From Chitinophaga pinensis (lineage in GTDB: Bacteria; Bacteroidota; Bacteroidia; Chitinophagales; Chitinophagaceae), in assembly GCA_945862385.1 (NCBI GenBank), contig CAMAXV010000006.1, forward strand, positions 91,386 to 155,385: a stretch of DNA of 64,000 bases, given 5' to 3'. This document shows, piece by piece, positions 37,133-46,298 of the stretch. Both the position numbers and the translations under genes were made by a program. The notes beneath the pieces are model-generated. The model did no database searches, was not told where the DNA came from, and saw only the letters and a program-made list of their open reading frames with translations. Positions within the stretch are counted from its first letter, which is position 1. Each line of letters opens with the position of its first letter.

Positions 37133-38956
37133 TTGGATCAGCAAACATTTTCTTCGCTGCAGCAAACGCTTCCGAATGCTCCTGGTATTTACAAGTATTA
37201 TGGCGCCAGTAATAATTTGCTTTACATTGGAAAAGCAAAAAACATCAGAAAAAGGGTAAGCTCTTACTTTACTAAAAATCAACACGCTTATAAAACCATT
37301 GAACTGGTCAGACAGATTGTAACAATTGATTTTACCATTGTTCAATCAGAACATGACGCCCTTTTACTTGAAAATGCACTTATTAAGGAATACAAGCCTC
37401 GTTTCAACATAGATTTGAAAGATGACAAGACGTACCCATACATCGTTATTAAAAAAGAACCATTCCCCAGGGTTTTTTTAACAAGAAAAAAAATCAAAGA
37501 TGGTTCAACCTATCTTGGTCCGTTCACCTCATCTTCAAAAGTAAGGGAACTACTTTCCTTCATAAAAATGCACATCCCGCTTAGAACCTGTTCACTGAAT
37601 TTATCAACAGCAAATATATCCAGAAAAAAATTCAAGGTTTGCCTGGAATATCATCTCGGAAATTGCAAAGGTCCTTGTACTGGTTTACAATCTGAAGCTG
37701 ACTATACTACTTCTTTGATGGAAATCAAACATATTCTGAAAGGTAACCTCAGTGGTATCATTTCCCGTTATAAAGAAGAACAAGCAAAGTTCATTGCTGA
37801 ACTTTCATTTGAAAAAGCAGAACAGATTCAACAAAAAATCGAAGCACTTAAGAACTATACCGCTCAATCTGTCATTGTAAGTCCAAGATTAGGAGACCTC
37901 GATGTATTTGCAACAGCACAATATGAATCTGCTGTGGTTGTCAGTTACCTGGCTGTCAGAAATGGAACCATCATCAACTCCGCCAATCAGGTTTTTGAAT
38001 CTGCACTTGAAAATACGGAATCTGCTGTTCTGCCCCAGGCCATATTCCATTTTTTAGACCTGTTCAGCAGCGATGCAACAGAAATCGTTGTGCCATTTGA
38101 GCTTGGGTATGGATTTGATGATTTTACCATTACCATTCCCAAAGCTGGCGAAAAACTCAGGTTACTGGAGATGGCTGAAACAAATGCAAAATTTCATGCA
38201 GGTGAATTGAAAAGGAAAAAAGTACTGGAGGCACATACTCCTTCAGCTGATAAGACACAATTGCTTGAAAAAATTCAGCAGGTACTATCTCTTGGCGCTT
38301 TGCCGGTGCATATCGAGTGTTTTGATAATTCTAATTTCCAGGGCGCTTATCCTGTATCTGCCATGGTTTGTTTCAGGGATGGGATACCCAGTAAAAAAGA
38401 CTACAGACATTTTAATGTAAAGACAGTAGATGGCATCAATGATTTTGCATCCATGAAAGAAGCAGTTGGACGCAGGTACAAGAGATTGGTGATAGAAGGA
38501 CAGGAACTACCACAACTTGTAATCATAGATGGCGGCAAGGGCCAGTTAAGTGCAGCAATCGAGGCTGTTCAGGAACTTGGGATTGAAGGGAAAATCACAT
38601 TGATAGGGTTGGCAAAAAATGTTGAAGAAATTTTCTTTTCTGGTGATTCAGAATCGCTCAAACTTGGATTTAATAGCCCGGAATTACTGTTTCTAAGGAG
38701 AATAAGAGACGAGGTCCACCGCTTCGGCATTACATTTCACAGACAAAAACGGAGCACGGGGACATTTAAAAATGAATTGGAAAGCATACAAGGTATTGGC
38801 AAAGAAACTGCAAACATGTTGCTTGTCCATTTTCGTTCTGTAACCAATGTGAAAAAAGCCAGCTATGAAGAACTTGCAGCAAAGCTTGGAAAAGCCAAAG
38901 CCAAGATTATCACGGATTATTTTCTAAAAGGAGGTGAGAAAAAATCCGACTTATAA
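37133..38956 (+). CDS. uvrC: Excinuclease ABC subunit C (TTG start)
   Basis: UvrC makes both incisions in nucleotide excision repair after UvrA and UvrB find the lesion. The 607-residue protein has the GIY-YIG nuclease domain at the N-terminus (PGIYKYYGASNNLLYIGKAK), a Cys-containing block CLEYHLGNCKGPC, a UVR helix near residue 205, the C-terminal RNase H-like nuclease (IECFDNSNFQGAYPVSAMV, VIIDGGKGQLSAA) and helix-hairpin-helix motifs (IQGIGKETANMLL). A stop codon lies directly before the TTG and no ATG occurs before the catalytic domain, so TTG initiation is required. It follows the barrel protein by 9 bp and was probably cotranscribed with it. Confidence 0.95.
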   Translation: MDQQTFSSLQQTLPNAPGIYKYYGASNNLLYIGKAKNIRKRVSSYFTKNQHAYKTIELVRQIVTIDFTIVQSEHDALLLENALIKEYKPRFNIDLKDDKTYPYIVIKKEPFPRVFLTRKKIKDGSTYLGPFTSSSKVRELLSFIKMHIPLRTCSLNLSTANISRKKFKVCLEYHLGNCKGPCTGLQSEADYTTSLMEIKHILKGNLSGIISRYKEEQAKFIAELSFEKAEQIQQKIEALKNYTAQSVIVSPRLGDLDVFATAQYESAVVVSYLAVRNGTIINSANQVFESALENTESAVLPQAIFHFLDLFSSDATEIVVPFELGYGFDDFTITIPKAGEKLRLLEMAETNAKFHAGELKRKKVLEAHTPSADKTQLLEKIQQVLSLGALPVHIECFDNSNFQGAYPVSAMVCFRDGIPSKKDYRHFNVKTVDGINDFASMKEAVGRRYKRLVIEGQELPQLVIIDGGKGQLSAAIEAVQELGIEGKITLIGLAKNVEEIFFSGDSESLKLGFNSPELLFLRRIRDEVHRFGITFHRQKRSTGTFKNELESIQGIGKETANMLLVHFRSVTNVKKASYEELAAKLGKAKAKIITDYFLKGGEKKSDL

Positions 38957-38985
38957 AACTGTAATGACTAATACCAGATTGATGT

Positions 38986-39957
38986 TTAGCGAGTTTTTAA
39001 CCGAGTTAGTAATGTATCTACAATTCGCGCCTGCCCTTTTTTGCTCAGGTGTGCATGATCGATGTAATTGGTGAAATCTGATGTGAAAAACTTGAAGTTT
39101 TCACTATTCAAATTGATTATAGACTGATCATCCTGTATGATTGCGCTCATCTTCTGCTGGAAGTATGAGAAGTCTTTTTCCTTTTTTTTGAAAATTGCAT
39201 AAGGAACAGGGTGAAAATAGATGAGGGGTGTCACCTTGTTTACCCTGAGTTCTTGAATCATGCCTTCAAATGCTGTCAATGCCGCTGTGTCAATCTTAAT
39301 GGCATCAGTATTCTCCTTTAATTCTTTTTTAATTCGTTGCTCAACATCTCCCATTGCAAAAAAACTACCATAGTCGTTCACCCCATTAGCATCAATCTGA
39401 TTTTTAGGAAATTTTGTAGGCATCAGGCTCAATTGTCGGATGGCGCCAACAACATAGGTTTCATATAAGTTTTTGGAACCCAAAGCACCGTAATATAACT
39501 TACTATCAAATTCCACTTCCTTCGAACCGTAATTTTTTGTCAAATAAGGGCTTACACAGATTACAAAATGTCGCACACCACCTTTTAGCAAATTGGAAAC
39601 AAGTGGTCTGATTTCGGCGATATTGGCACCCATCATGCTTGCATTATAAATTTTTAATGCAGAATCTGCGTCATTATGCAATGAAAAATCTAGGTTGTCT
39701 GATAGAGATGTGCCCAATAGCACGGTATTGAAATTCTGTGGAATATACCGATAAGATAAAAGGTATTTTGATATCCTTTCTGAGTGATATACGGGCAGCT
39801 TACGGTTATTAACTGGTCTGAATAATCCATAAATATCAAGATACCAATTAACACCTACTATAACCAGCAATAAACCGGAAACACCTGCTATAACCGAGAA
39901 AATAAAACCTTTTCCACTCATGCTTACATTGGACATCAGCACCATTTTAAAAATCAA
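38986..39957 (-). CDS. SGNH-hydrolase-like membrane-anchored protein, MBOAT partner
   Basis: A 323-residue protein with one N-terminal membrane helix (about 18-40) and a periplasmic domain. It has features of the SGNH/DltD/AlgX-J type: VLLGTSLSDNLDF near residue 80 (Ser84 or Ser86 as nucleophile), NASMMGANIAEI, and D300-x-x-H303 in YIDHAHLSKKG near the C-terminus. Such proteins finish the transfer of acyl groups delivered by an MBOAT partner. The MBOAT gene overlaps its start by 11 bp. The exact start is uncertain because Met1, Met5, Met8 and Met13 are all possible. The acceptor is unknown; a polysaccharide or envelope glycan is likely. Confidence 0.78.
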   Translation of the reverse strand: MIFKMVLMSNVSMSGKGFIFSVIAGVSGLLLVIVGVNWYLDIYGLFRPVNNRKLPVYHSERISKYLLSYRYIPQNFNTVLLGTSLSDNLDFSLHNDADSALKIYNASMMGANIAEIRPLVSNLLKGGVRHFVICVSPYLTKNYGSKEVEFDSKLYYGALGSKNLYETYVVGAIRQLSLMPTKFPKNQIDANGVNDYGSFFAMGDVEQRIKKELKENTDAIKIDTAALTAFEGMIQELRVNKVTPLIYFHPVPYAIFKKKEKDFSYFQQKMSAIIQDDQSIINLNSENFKFFTSDFTNYIDHAHLSKKGQARIVDTLLTRLKTR

Positions 39958-41341
39958 AGTAAAGAAAATCCTGCTTACCAGCTGAATTGAGGAAAATCAG
40001 ATTCAGTAAAATCATCAGCATTGTATAAAATAGGTAACGCCTGTTTGTTGCAAATTTTTCAGTAACCTCCGTTGAGTTGGGCAAAAACAGCATCACAATA
40101 CCGGCAAGCCAAATTGGAGCGTCATAAATGGATACTATTAAGTCAAATGATTGCATTTTGGCGGCTAACCCGAACATCGATTTCAGGATTACAAGTGCCA
40201 TATTTAAATCTTCAGCCCTAAAAAAAACACGCATGAGAAGCACAAATATAAAAGTTATCAGAACTGCTATAATATGCGGTACGTAGATTTTTGTCTTTTG
40301 AAACAACCTGTGAAAAATCAGACCCAAACCATTTAGTGCACCCCAAATGGCAAAAGTCCAGTTAGCCCCATGCCAAAGGCCACCCAAGAAAAAAGTAAGG
40401 AACAGGTTAAGGTGCATACGGGCTTCACCAAACCGATTTCCCCCGAGTGGGATATACAGGTAATCTCTGAGAAAGTTGCTCAGGGTGATATGCCAGCGCC
40501 TGTAAAATTGCTGAATATTTTCAGACTTGTGTGGAGACCAAAAGTTATTGGTGATTTTAATATTAAAAAGTAACCCTAATCCAATGGCCATGTCTGCATA
40601 CCCACTGAAATCAAAATACAATTGAATTGTATAGGAAAATGTTGTCACCCATGCTTGAATGGTATCCAATGATTCAAAATTCAGGTATCCCCGGCTGACT
40701 AATTTGCCGAATGTATCAGCAATGATGATTTTTTTAGCTAAGCCTATCTGAAAAAGGAAAATTCCCTTTGCAATATTTGTTGCTTGGGGATGGGCCAGTT
40801 TTTTATCAAGAAGCTGCGGCAAAATAACTTTATGGTGAACTATCGGTCCGGATATCAACTGCGGAAAAAATGTTACGAATACCGCATAATGCAGGAAATT
40901 GAAATCTTGCACAGTCCCTTTGTAGCTGTCAACCAGATATGCTATTTGCTGGAAGGTAAAAAAACTGATACCCAATGGTAGGATAATATAAAGGAGGTTG
41001 AAATCTGATCCTGAAACTGTATTCAGGTTTTCAATAAAAAAATCTGCATACTTGTAATATACCAATAGCCCAAGGTTGAATACAAGTCCTGCTATTAAAA
41101 AAGCCTTCTTTTGAAAGATGTGTATGGCATCTGCTGTTTTTTTTGCACAAAGAAAATTGATTATGATTGATACAGCCAGCAAAATGAGGTATCGGGGATT
41201 CCACCAACTATAAAAAAAAAGAGAAGCAAATAGAAGCCAGACTTTGGAATAGACGTAGAAATGATACCTGTTCAGCAGAAAATAAATGAAACAGGTTAGT
41301 GGAAGAAAGGCAAATATGAATTCTACAGAATTAAAAAGCAT
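39947..41341 (-). CDS. MBOAT-family membrane O-acyltransferase
   Basis: A 464-residue polytopic protein of the AlgI/DltB group. It begins MLFNSVEFIFAFLPLTCFIY, the usual start of this group, and has about twelve hydrophobic helices. The catalytic His324 lies in FLGGLWHGANWTFAIWG, with the other family motif YFDFSGYADMAIGLG upstream. These enzymes move acetyl or other acyl groups across the inner membrane to extracytoplasmic glycans. The SGNH-like gene overlaps its 3' end. The start codon lies only seven bases after the stem of the terminator behind gldN, so its leader is part of that hairpin and no separate -7 box is evident. Confidence 0.92.
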   Translation of the reverse strand: MLFNSVEFIFAFLPLTCFIYFLLNRYHFYVYSKVWLLFASLFFYSWWNPRYLILLAVSIIINFLCAKKTADAIHIFQKKAFLIAGLVFNLGLLVYYKYADFFIENLNTVSGSDFNLLYIILPLGISFFTFQQIAYLVDSYKGTVQDFNFLHYAVFVTFFPQLISGPIVHHKVILPQLLDKKLAHPQATNIAKGIFLFQIGLAKKIIIADTFGKLVSRGYLNFESLDTIQAWVTTFSYTIQLYFDFSGYADMAIGLGLLFNIKITNNFWSPHKSENIQQFYRRWHITLSNFLRDYLYIPLGGNRFGEARMHLNLFLTFFLGGLWHGANWTFAIWGALNGLGLIFHRLFQKTKIYVPHIIAVLITFIFVLLMRVFFRAEDLNMALVILKSMFGLAAKMQSFDLIVSIYDAPIWLAGIVMLFLPNSTEVTEKFATNRRYLFYTMLMILLNLIFLNSAGKQDFLYFDF

Positions 41342-41345
41342 AGAG

Positions 41346-41372
41346 AAAAAAAGCCGGCATAAGCCGGCTTTT
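41346..41372 (-). terminator. Intrinsic terminator after gldKLMN
   Basis: On the minus strand AAAAGCCGGC, loop TTAT and GCCGGCTTTT form a perfect 10-bp stem followed by a seven-base T run and CTCT. It sits between gldN and the MBOAT ATG at 41341. Confidence 0.85.
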
Positions 41373-41388
41373 CGAATTAAATAATTTT

Positions 41389-42441
41389 TTAGTACGACCA
41401 GAGATCCTGTTCAAAATTGAAGATCCTGTTTTTTATATTTTCACCTTCAAGAAGCCTGAGGATATCGTCCTTGACATACTCCTTAACAAACATGTCATAA
41501 GGATTTTCAGAGCTGGACTTGATTACATAGCTTGCAAAAAACCTGCTTTCAAACAATTCTTCCCAGCTCATGCGTGCACCAAAATTCTTTCCGTTATAAA
41601 CTTCGTACAAAGATAACACGGGTCTCAAATCGGGATAATATATCCAGAAAATCGGGGACTCACCAAGAACTGTACCTGTATTTTCATCAACATACGTCTT
41701 TACAGGCGCAATACCAAGTATTCTGGTAAACATGCGGGAAGCTTCCTTGTCAAAAACCCATTCTTCCTTGATCCTGAACTTTACAATCTCATCAGGATTA
41801 AAGTCTTTACAAACAAGAGAATCCTTCATGAATCCTTTGGTGCCTGTTGGATCTTTTGCCCAATCCATCACCTGGATAGAATCACATTTTCCGGAAATGA
41901 TAGAACCAACTTTTTCAAGAGTCATGGGTGTTGTAAACCTGTCATCAACTGTAGGATCAAATGCGGTAACATCACCTTTCTTTACAGCACGCAATAAGAT
42001 ACTGATGAAGCGCTGGTTACCATTATCATCTTCCGCCTTATACCTGAATGGCAGATTCATCTTCTCACGGATATCAATTTCACGCCATATACGTTCACGG
42101 TACCAGGCATCATCTTCACGTATATGTTCATAAACCAATGGCGACCTACTTTTAACAAGTCCACGTTCTATAACAGCATCAGGGCGCAAGGAAACTTTTA
42201 CTGAATCAAAAGCAAATGGATCCTTGGGTGCCGGGGGTATTGGTTTTATCGTATCAGCCTGTGCTGGACTTATACTTGCATCCAGCACTTTGGTTTCAGC
42301 GACGGGCTTTTTGGGAGCCGGCTTGGCCGTGGTTTTTTTCGCAGGTGCCGCCTTTCTTTTTACCTGAGCAAATGCACCCTGACCCATCAAGCAAGCTGAA
42401 AGCAACAAAATGGTTATACTTTTAAAAGTAATTGTATTCAT
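41389..42441 (-). CDS. gldN: Gliding motility / T9SS protein GldN
   Basis: GldN (PorN in Porphyromonas) is a periplasmic component that forms the ring-like complex with GldK under the outer membrane in the type IX secretion system. The 350-residue protein starts with a signal peptide (MNTITFKSITILLLSACLMG, cleavage after AFAQ) and a Lys/Pro/Ala-rich linker up to about residue 70. The GldN domain follows, with VYEHIREDDAWYRERIWREI, IKEEWVFDKEASRMFTRILG and the terminal FNFEQDLWSY. It is the last gene of gldKLMN, 17 bp after gldM, and is followed by a strong terminator. Confidence 0.95.
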   Translation of the reverse strand: MNTITFKSITILLLSACLMGQGAFAQVKRKAAPAKKTTAKPAPKKPVAETKVLDASISPAQADTIKPIPPAPKDPFAFDSVKVSLRPDAVIERGLVKSRSPLVYEHIREDDAWYRERIWREIDIREKMNLPFRYKAEDDNGNQRFISILLRAVKKGDVTAFDPTVDDRFTTPMTLEKVGSIISGKCDSIQVMDWAKDPTGTKGFMKDSLVCKDFNPDEIVKFRIKEEWVFDKEASRMFTRILGIAPVKTYVDENTGTVLGESPIFWIYYPDLRPVLSLYEVYNGKNFGARMSWEELFESRFFASYVIKSSSENPYDMFVKEYVKDDILRLLEGENIKNRIFNFEQDLWSY

Positions 42442-42458
42442 AATCTATTTTTTCCTGT

Positions 42459-44003
42459 TTACTTCAATATATAGGTAAGGCTACCAGTAAGCGTTCTTGT
42501 TTTCCCTCCCGGGTCACGAACAATGATATCTGTTATTGCAACCAGAGATCCCGGTTTGAGTCTGCCAACCAATGCAGCAGCATCTCCTGTCCACCTAGAC
42601 CCTTTATTATCCATCTGGATAAAATCAGCTCCGCCACCTGCAGCGCCCACCTTGTAACTGACAACTTCAAACGGAGCGTCAAATTCAGCATCTTCGAGCT
42701 TGGCAATAACACCTCCCATGGCTTTGAATGAAGCTGAAGGAACTGCGCCAGGTTTAAGGTTTCCTACATATGCAGATGGATTAGGAAGCTGCTTTACCCT
42801 GAAACTAACTTTACCGGAAGGTTTGCCTTCGACCAAAACAGTTACACTATGCTCACCAGACATGCCAGCATTGGGCTTGATGATATACTTACTACCACTT
42901 TGTTTGGTGATGGTTCCTCCACTGAATTGAGCAGAAACCTTCTCACTTCCTGCACCTGCAGTAATGGTAACAGGGTTATCAACACCGATATAAAGAACAT
43001 TCATTTTATCAGCAGATACAGCTACTCCTGAAGGCGTACCTACTGTATATTCTATTTTTTTGGAAATAGTTTTATTTTCACCGGTATTGGGGTCCATAAA
43101 ACTAACACTCACATTCATGCTGCGTGTACCTGTTCCACCTACATTGAATTTTGACTCTGCAACGCCATTGGCATTCACAGGTATACTTCTGCCATCTATG
43201 GTTACAACAGGCTTGACATTCGAATTAAATGCACCCAATCCTGCCACGATGGTCATTTCTTCACCAGGCATGAGGTAGTTCGAACTGGTTCCAACCAAAG
43301 GTTCAAATTTATCCATGATGAGTTTGACAGAACCAACCTGGCTGGCACAAAAGGTAGCGGCCAGATTTTCAGAATTCTTCACATCATTCTGAAACTTGCT
43401 GAGTATTGTAATGGCAGCAATTGTTGGGGTCATGTGAAAATAGCTATTAACCCAGTCTTTTATCTTGTTGCCAGTGGCCTTGTTTCCTGAGGCTGACTTA
43501 ATTACTTCCAAGTTGAGTGGAAGTTTTTGTCCGATTTGCTTGGCCATTTCCGGATCAATTCCAAGCAGTCTTGTTTTGAATTCTTCAAGCTTGGCATACA
43601 AATCTTTGCCATTATCCTTTGTATCAAAGTAACGTGTGGCAGCATCAATATTGTCTTCTTTGAATGTACCAGTTGCTTCATCCAAATCAGATTCAACTTT
43701 AAGGGCCTGCTTGTAATTTTCAAGAACTGTGAAGGTTTCAGCAGCCAGTTTTCTAACTTGGTCAGCTTTAGGCTTCCATATTGCAGCCTTGTCTGCTGTT
43801 TTAGGGTCTTTCAGCAACTCCTCAAAATTACTGTAAATGCCACTGGTAGAATTATCCAAGACTGTGTTAGACTCAATAAGGCTATTGTCAACCACCTTGA
43901 AAGCGTTCAGGATTTCAGCTGATACGTTTAAGGCAAGCAGTGCAGTCAACACCAGGTACATGATGTTGATCATCTTCTGCCGCGGTTCTTTGGGTAGTCC
44001 CAT
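42459..44003 (-). CDS. gldM: Gliding motility / T9SS motor protein GldM
   Basis: GldM (PorM) forms, with GldL, the proton-driven rotary motor in the inner membrane and reaches across the periplasm to the GldK/N ring. The 514-residue protein begins MGLPKEPRQKMINIMYLVLT, a cytosolic start followed by one membrane helix (about 11-33). The rest is periplasmic: a helical first domain (about 35-220) and three beta-rich domains, including KQLPNPSAYVGNLKPG near residue 405. The length fits the family. The spacing to gldL is 44 bp and to gldN 17 bp. Confidence 0.97.
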   Translation of the reverse strand: MGLPKEPRQKMINIMYLVLTALLALNVSAEILNAFKVVDNSLIESNTVLDNSTSGIYSNFEELLKDPKTADKAAIWKPKADQVRKLAAETFTVLENYKQALKVESDLDEATGTFKEDNIDAATRYFDTKDNGKDLYAKLEEFKTRLLGIDPEMAKQIGQKLPLNLEVIKSASGNKATGNKIKDWVNSYFHMTPTIAAITILSKFQNDVKNSENLAATFCASQVGSVKLIMDKFEPLVGTSSNYLMPGEEMTIVAGLGAFNSNVKPVVTIDGRSIPVNANGVAESKFNVGGTGTRSMNVSVSFMDPNTGENKTISKKIEYTVGTPSGVAVSADKMNVLYIGVDNPVTITAGAGSEKVSAQFSGGTITKQSGSKYIIKPNAGMSGEHSVTVLVEGKPSGKVSFRVKQLPNPSAYVGNLKPGAVPSASFKAMGGVIAKLEDAEFDAPFEVVSYKVGAAGGGADFIQMDNKGSRWTGDAAALVGRLKPGSLVAITDIIVRDPGGKTRTLTGSLTYILK

Positions 44004-44047
44004 ATATTAGTTATGAGTTTGAATAAATGATAAAATGACTGGCTCGA

Positions 44048-44803
44048 TTAACCACGAACCTGCATGGCTGAAAGCATGTTACCATAAACACTGTTCAGGC
44101 TGCCCAGGTTTTTAGCCAGCAAAGCTATCTGTTCCTGGGTTTTCTTTGCATCATCAACGCCATCCTGCATAGACTGACTCACCTTTGCCAGATTTTCATA
44201 AAAGCCTGACATCGTCTTTAGATGTGTTGAAGTGCCCTGTAGCTCTGTTTCATACATTTTATTAAGTGCCCCCAGGTTAACAGTAAGGGATTGCACCTGC
44301 TCATGAAATGCTTTTGAGCCTTCAGCAGCGGCATTAAACTGCTGAACCGAACCAGCTGCTGCCACATAAGCTTCTTTTACAGAACCCAGAGCTGCACTGG
44401 CCTCTTTTGTCTTTTGTGTATACTCATTGGTAGCAGCTGCTGCATCAGCTATGGATGTAACACCCTGAACTGTTTTGTTGAATTTCGCAAAATTCTCATT
44501 CAACTGCTGTAAATTCTCGGGATCAATACTGCCATTTAACAGAGAATCCATTCCTCCCCCCTTGCTTCCACCCACTGATCCTTCCAGACTCTTTGCCAGA
44601 TCATTGATTGGATCTTTGGGATGGTAAAAGGCATAAATCACGAAAATGAGCGCCTCTGTAAGCAATCCGACGGTCAACATGACATCGGCAAATGATTTGT
44701 GCAGGATTTTCGCCCATGCACCAAAGATTACTACTGCAGCACCAATACTAACAACTGCATTTACTATTTTATCAAGGTCGAGGCCTTTTTGCTGATCTGC
44801 CAT
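44048..44803 (-). CDS. gldL: Gliding motility / T9SS motor protein GldL
   Basis: GldL (PorL) is the stator-like subunit of the GldLM motor. The 251-residue protein has two membrane helices close to the N-terminus (about 13-33 and 40-60). The first carries K32 (GAWAKILHKS) and the second E50 in TVGLLTEALIFVIYAFYHP, the charged residue known to be needed for proton use in the family. The cytosolic C-terminal part is helical and Ala/Gln-rich, probably a coiled coil. It lies between gldK and gldM with 44-bp gaps on both sides. Confidence 0.96.
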   Translation of the reverse strand: MADQQKGLDLDKIVNAVVSIGAAVVIFGAWAKILHKSFADVMLTVGLLTEALIFVIYAFYHPKDPINDLAKSLEGSVGGSKGGGMDSLLNGSIDPENLQQLNENFAKFNKTVQGVTSIADAAAATNEYTQKTKEASAALGSVKEAYVAAAGSVQQFNAAAEGSKAFHEQVQSLTVNLGALNKMYETELQGTSTHLKTMSGFYENLAKVSQSMQDGVDDAKKTQEQIALLAKNLGSLNSVYGNMLSAMQVRG

Positions 44804-44847
44804 TTTGCTTGTTTTTTTTGAAGAAGGTATGGTTTAGAATGTTGATT

Positions 44848-46137
44848 TTATTTTTTAGAATATGCAGGTGGTAAGTCGATAACACACCTGAAACCTATAT
44901 AAGACTTGGTTGTATCCTGGTATTCGTAATTTCTTGTGCTGTTCTGAAGGAAGAAACCAACGTCTTTCCAGCTTCCGCCCCTTACCACTTTTCTTTTCAT
45001 ACGAGGAGGATCATTTTCTTTGGCATTCCAGCGGATATCCGGATTCATATCATGCTGAAAATTGTAAGCCCCTTCGTAATAAAGTGATGAGGTCCATTCC
45101 GCCACATTACCCGCCATCTGATAAAGTCCAAAATCATTGGGCCAATACATCTGGGCCGGCACTGTATACATGCCACCATCTTCAGGATAATTTCCACGTC
45201 CTGGCTTGAAATTGGCCAACAAACAACCTTTTTTATTTCTCAGGTAAGGTCCACCCCATGGAAATGGAACCTGTGATCTGCCACCTCTGGCAGCATATTC
45301 CCATTCTGCTTCAGTTGGTAATCTGAATTCATTTTCAGTCATGCGTTTGTTGCGCTCCAAATAAGAATTCAGGTAGTGTGTTCTCCATTCGCAAAATGCA
45401 GTAGCCTGTTTCCAGTTTACGCCAACTACAGGATAGCTTCCATAGGATGGATGGGAGAAATATTTTCTGGCATATGGCTCATTGTAGGCATAAGAAAAAT
45501 CCCTGATCCATACCAGCGTATCCGGATAAATGGGAATGTCTTTCTTTATGATGAAATTAGACCTTGGCTTATTTGCATTGGAACGTTTGGCGGCTTCAGT
45601 TATGTCGAAAATCTCAGAATGAAAAACCAACTTACGGGAATCAAGTTCTTTTCTTCCATTGATGCGATTGTCAGGTGTAACTATTAATGCGCTCAGTTGC
45701 TCCTGTATTTTTGGATCATTCCATTTGATTTGCTTCGCCTTAATCCAATCAATAGCACTTGATCCATCAGGTGCATTACGCTTGAAATTGAGGATACTTG
45801 CTGCAATTGAATCCCTCACCCAATATACAAACTGACGATATTCGTCGTTGGTGATTTCAGTTGCATCCATCCAGAAGCCATTGATGGAAATTTGTTTATT
45901 CCTGGAAGTAAAGGCATAACTGATATCTTCATCAGATGGCCCCATGTGGAATGTTCCGGATGATATATAAACCATGCCCGGAGGCCTTGGCATCATATAT
46001 TTTGACCCTAATGAAACACCATGAAGTTGCCCGTCTCCTGAGAGTGATGCTGATTTGGATTTACCAATCTTTCCGCAACTGGTAAATACCATACCCATCG
46101 ACAACAATGCCAAAAAATACGCCGAAATCCCTTTCAT
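44848..46137 (-). CDS. gldK: Gliding motility / T9SS lipoprotein GldK
   Basis: GldK (PorK) is an outer-membrane lipoprotein forming the periplasmic T9SS ring with GldN. From the ATG at 46137 the protein has 429 residues and a lipoprotein signal MKGISAYFLALLSMGMVFTSC with the lipobox ending at Cys21. The mature part is a formylglycine-generating-enzyme-like (SUMF1) fold with MVYISSGTFHMGPSDED, EFRLPTEAEWEYAARGG, MAGNVAEWTSSLY and VVRGGSWKD. The family uses this fold for structure, not catalysis. A frame start at 46161 would give eight extra residues, but a -7 box at 46167-46174 favours 46137. It is the first gene of the operon. Confidence 0.96.
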   Translation of the reverse strand: MKGISAYFLALLSMGMVFTSCGKIGKSKSASLSGDGQLHGVSLGSKYMMPRPPGMVYISSGTFHMGPSDEDISYAFTSRNKQISINGFWMDATEITNDEYRQFVYWVRDSIAASILNFKRNAPDGSSAIDWIKAKQIKWNDPKIQEQLSALIVTPDNRINGRKELDSRKLVFHSEIFDITEAAKRSNANKPRSNFIIKKDIPIYPDTLVWIRDFSYAYNEPYARKYFSHPSYGSYPVVGVNWKQATAFCEWRTHYLNSYLERNKRMTENEFRLPTEAEWEYAARGGRSQVPFPWGGPYLRNKKGCLLANFKPGRGNYPEDGGMYTVPAQMYWPNDFGLYQMAGNVAEWTSSLYYEGAYNFQHDMNPDIRWNAKENDPPRMKRKVVRGGSWKDVGFFLQNSTRNYEYQDTTKSYIGFRCVIDLPPAYSKK

Positions 46138-46166
46138 TTTAATTCCTGGTTTAGTGAGCATACTGA

Positions 46167-46174
46167 CAAATATA
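46167..46174 (-). promoter_or_regulatory. Bacteroidota -7 box for gldKLMN
   Basis: The minus strand reads TATATTTG, a full match to TAnnTTTG, 29 bp before the gldK ATG at 46137. Confidence 0.55.
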
Positions 46175-46298
46175 TACCAATTTAAAGTATCTGATTTTAA
46201 CCCAACTCATTAATAATGTAAATTTTAACAAGCTGGAAACACAGTTGCCTCATCTCAAAAAACGCTTTTCAACTTTCCGTATTGCAAACGGATTGCCA

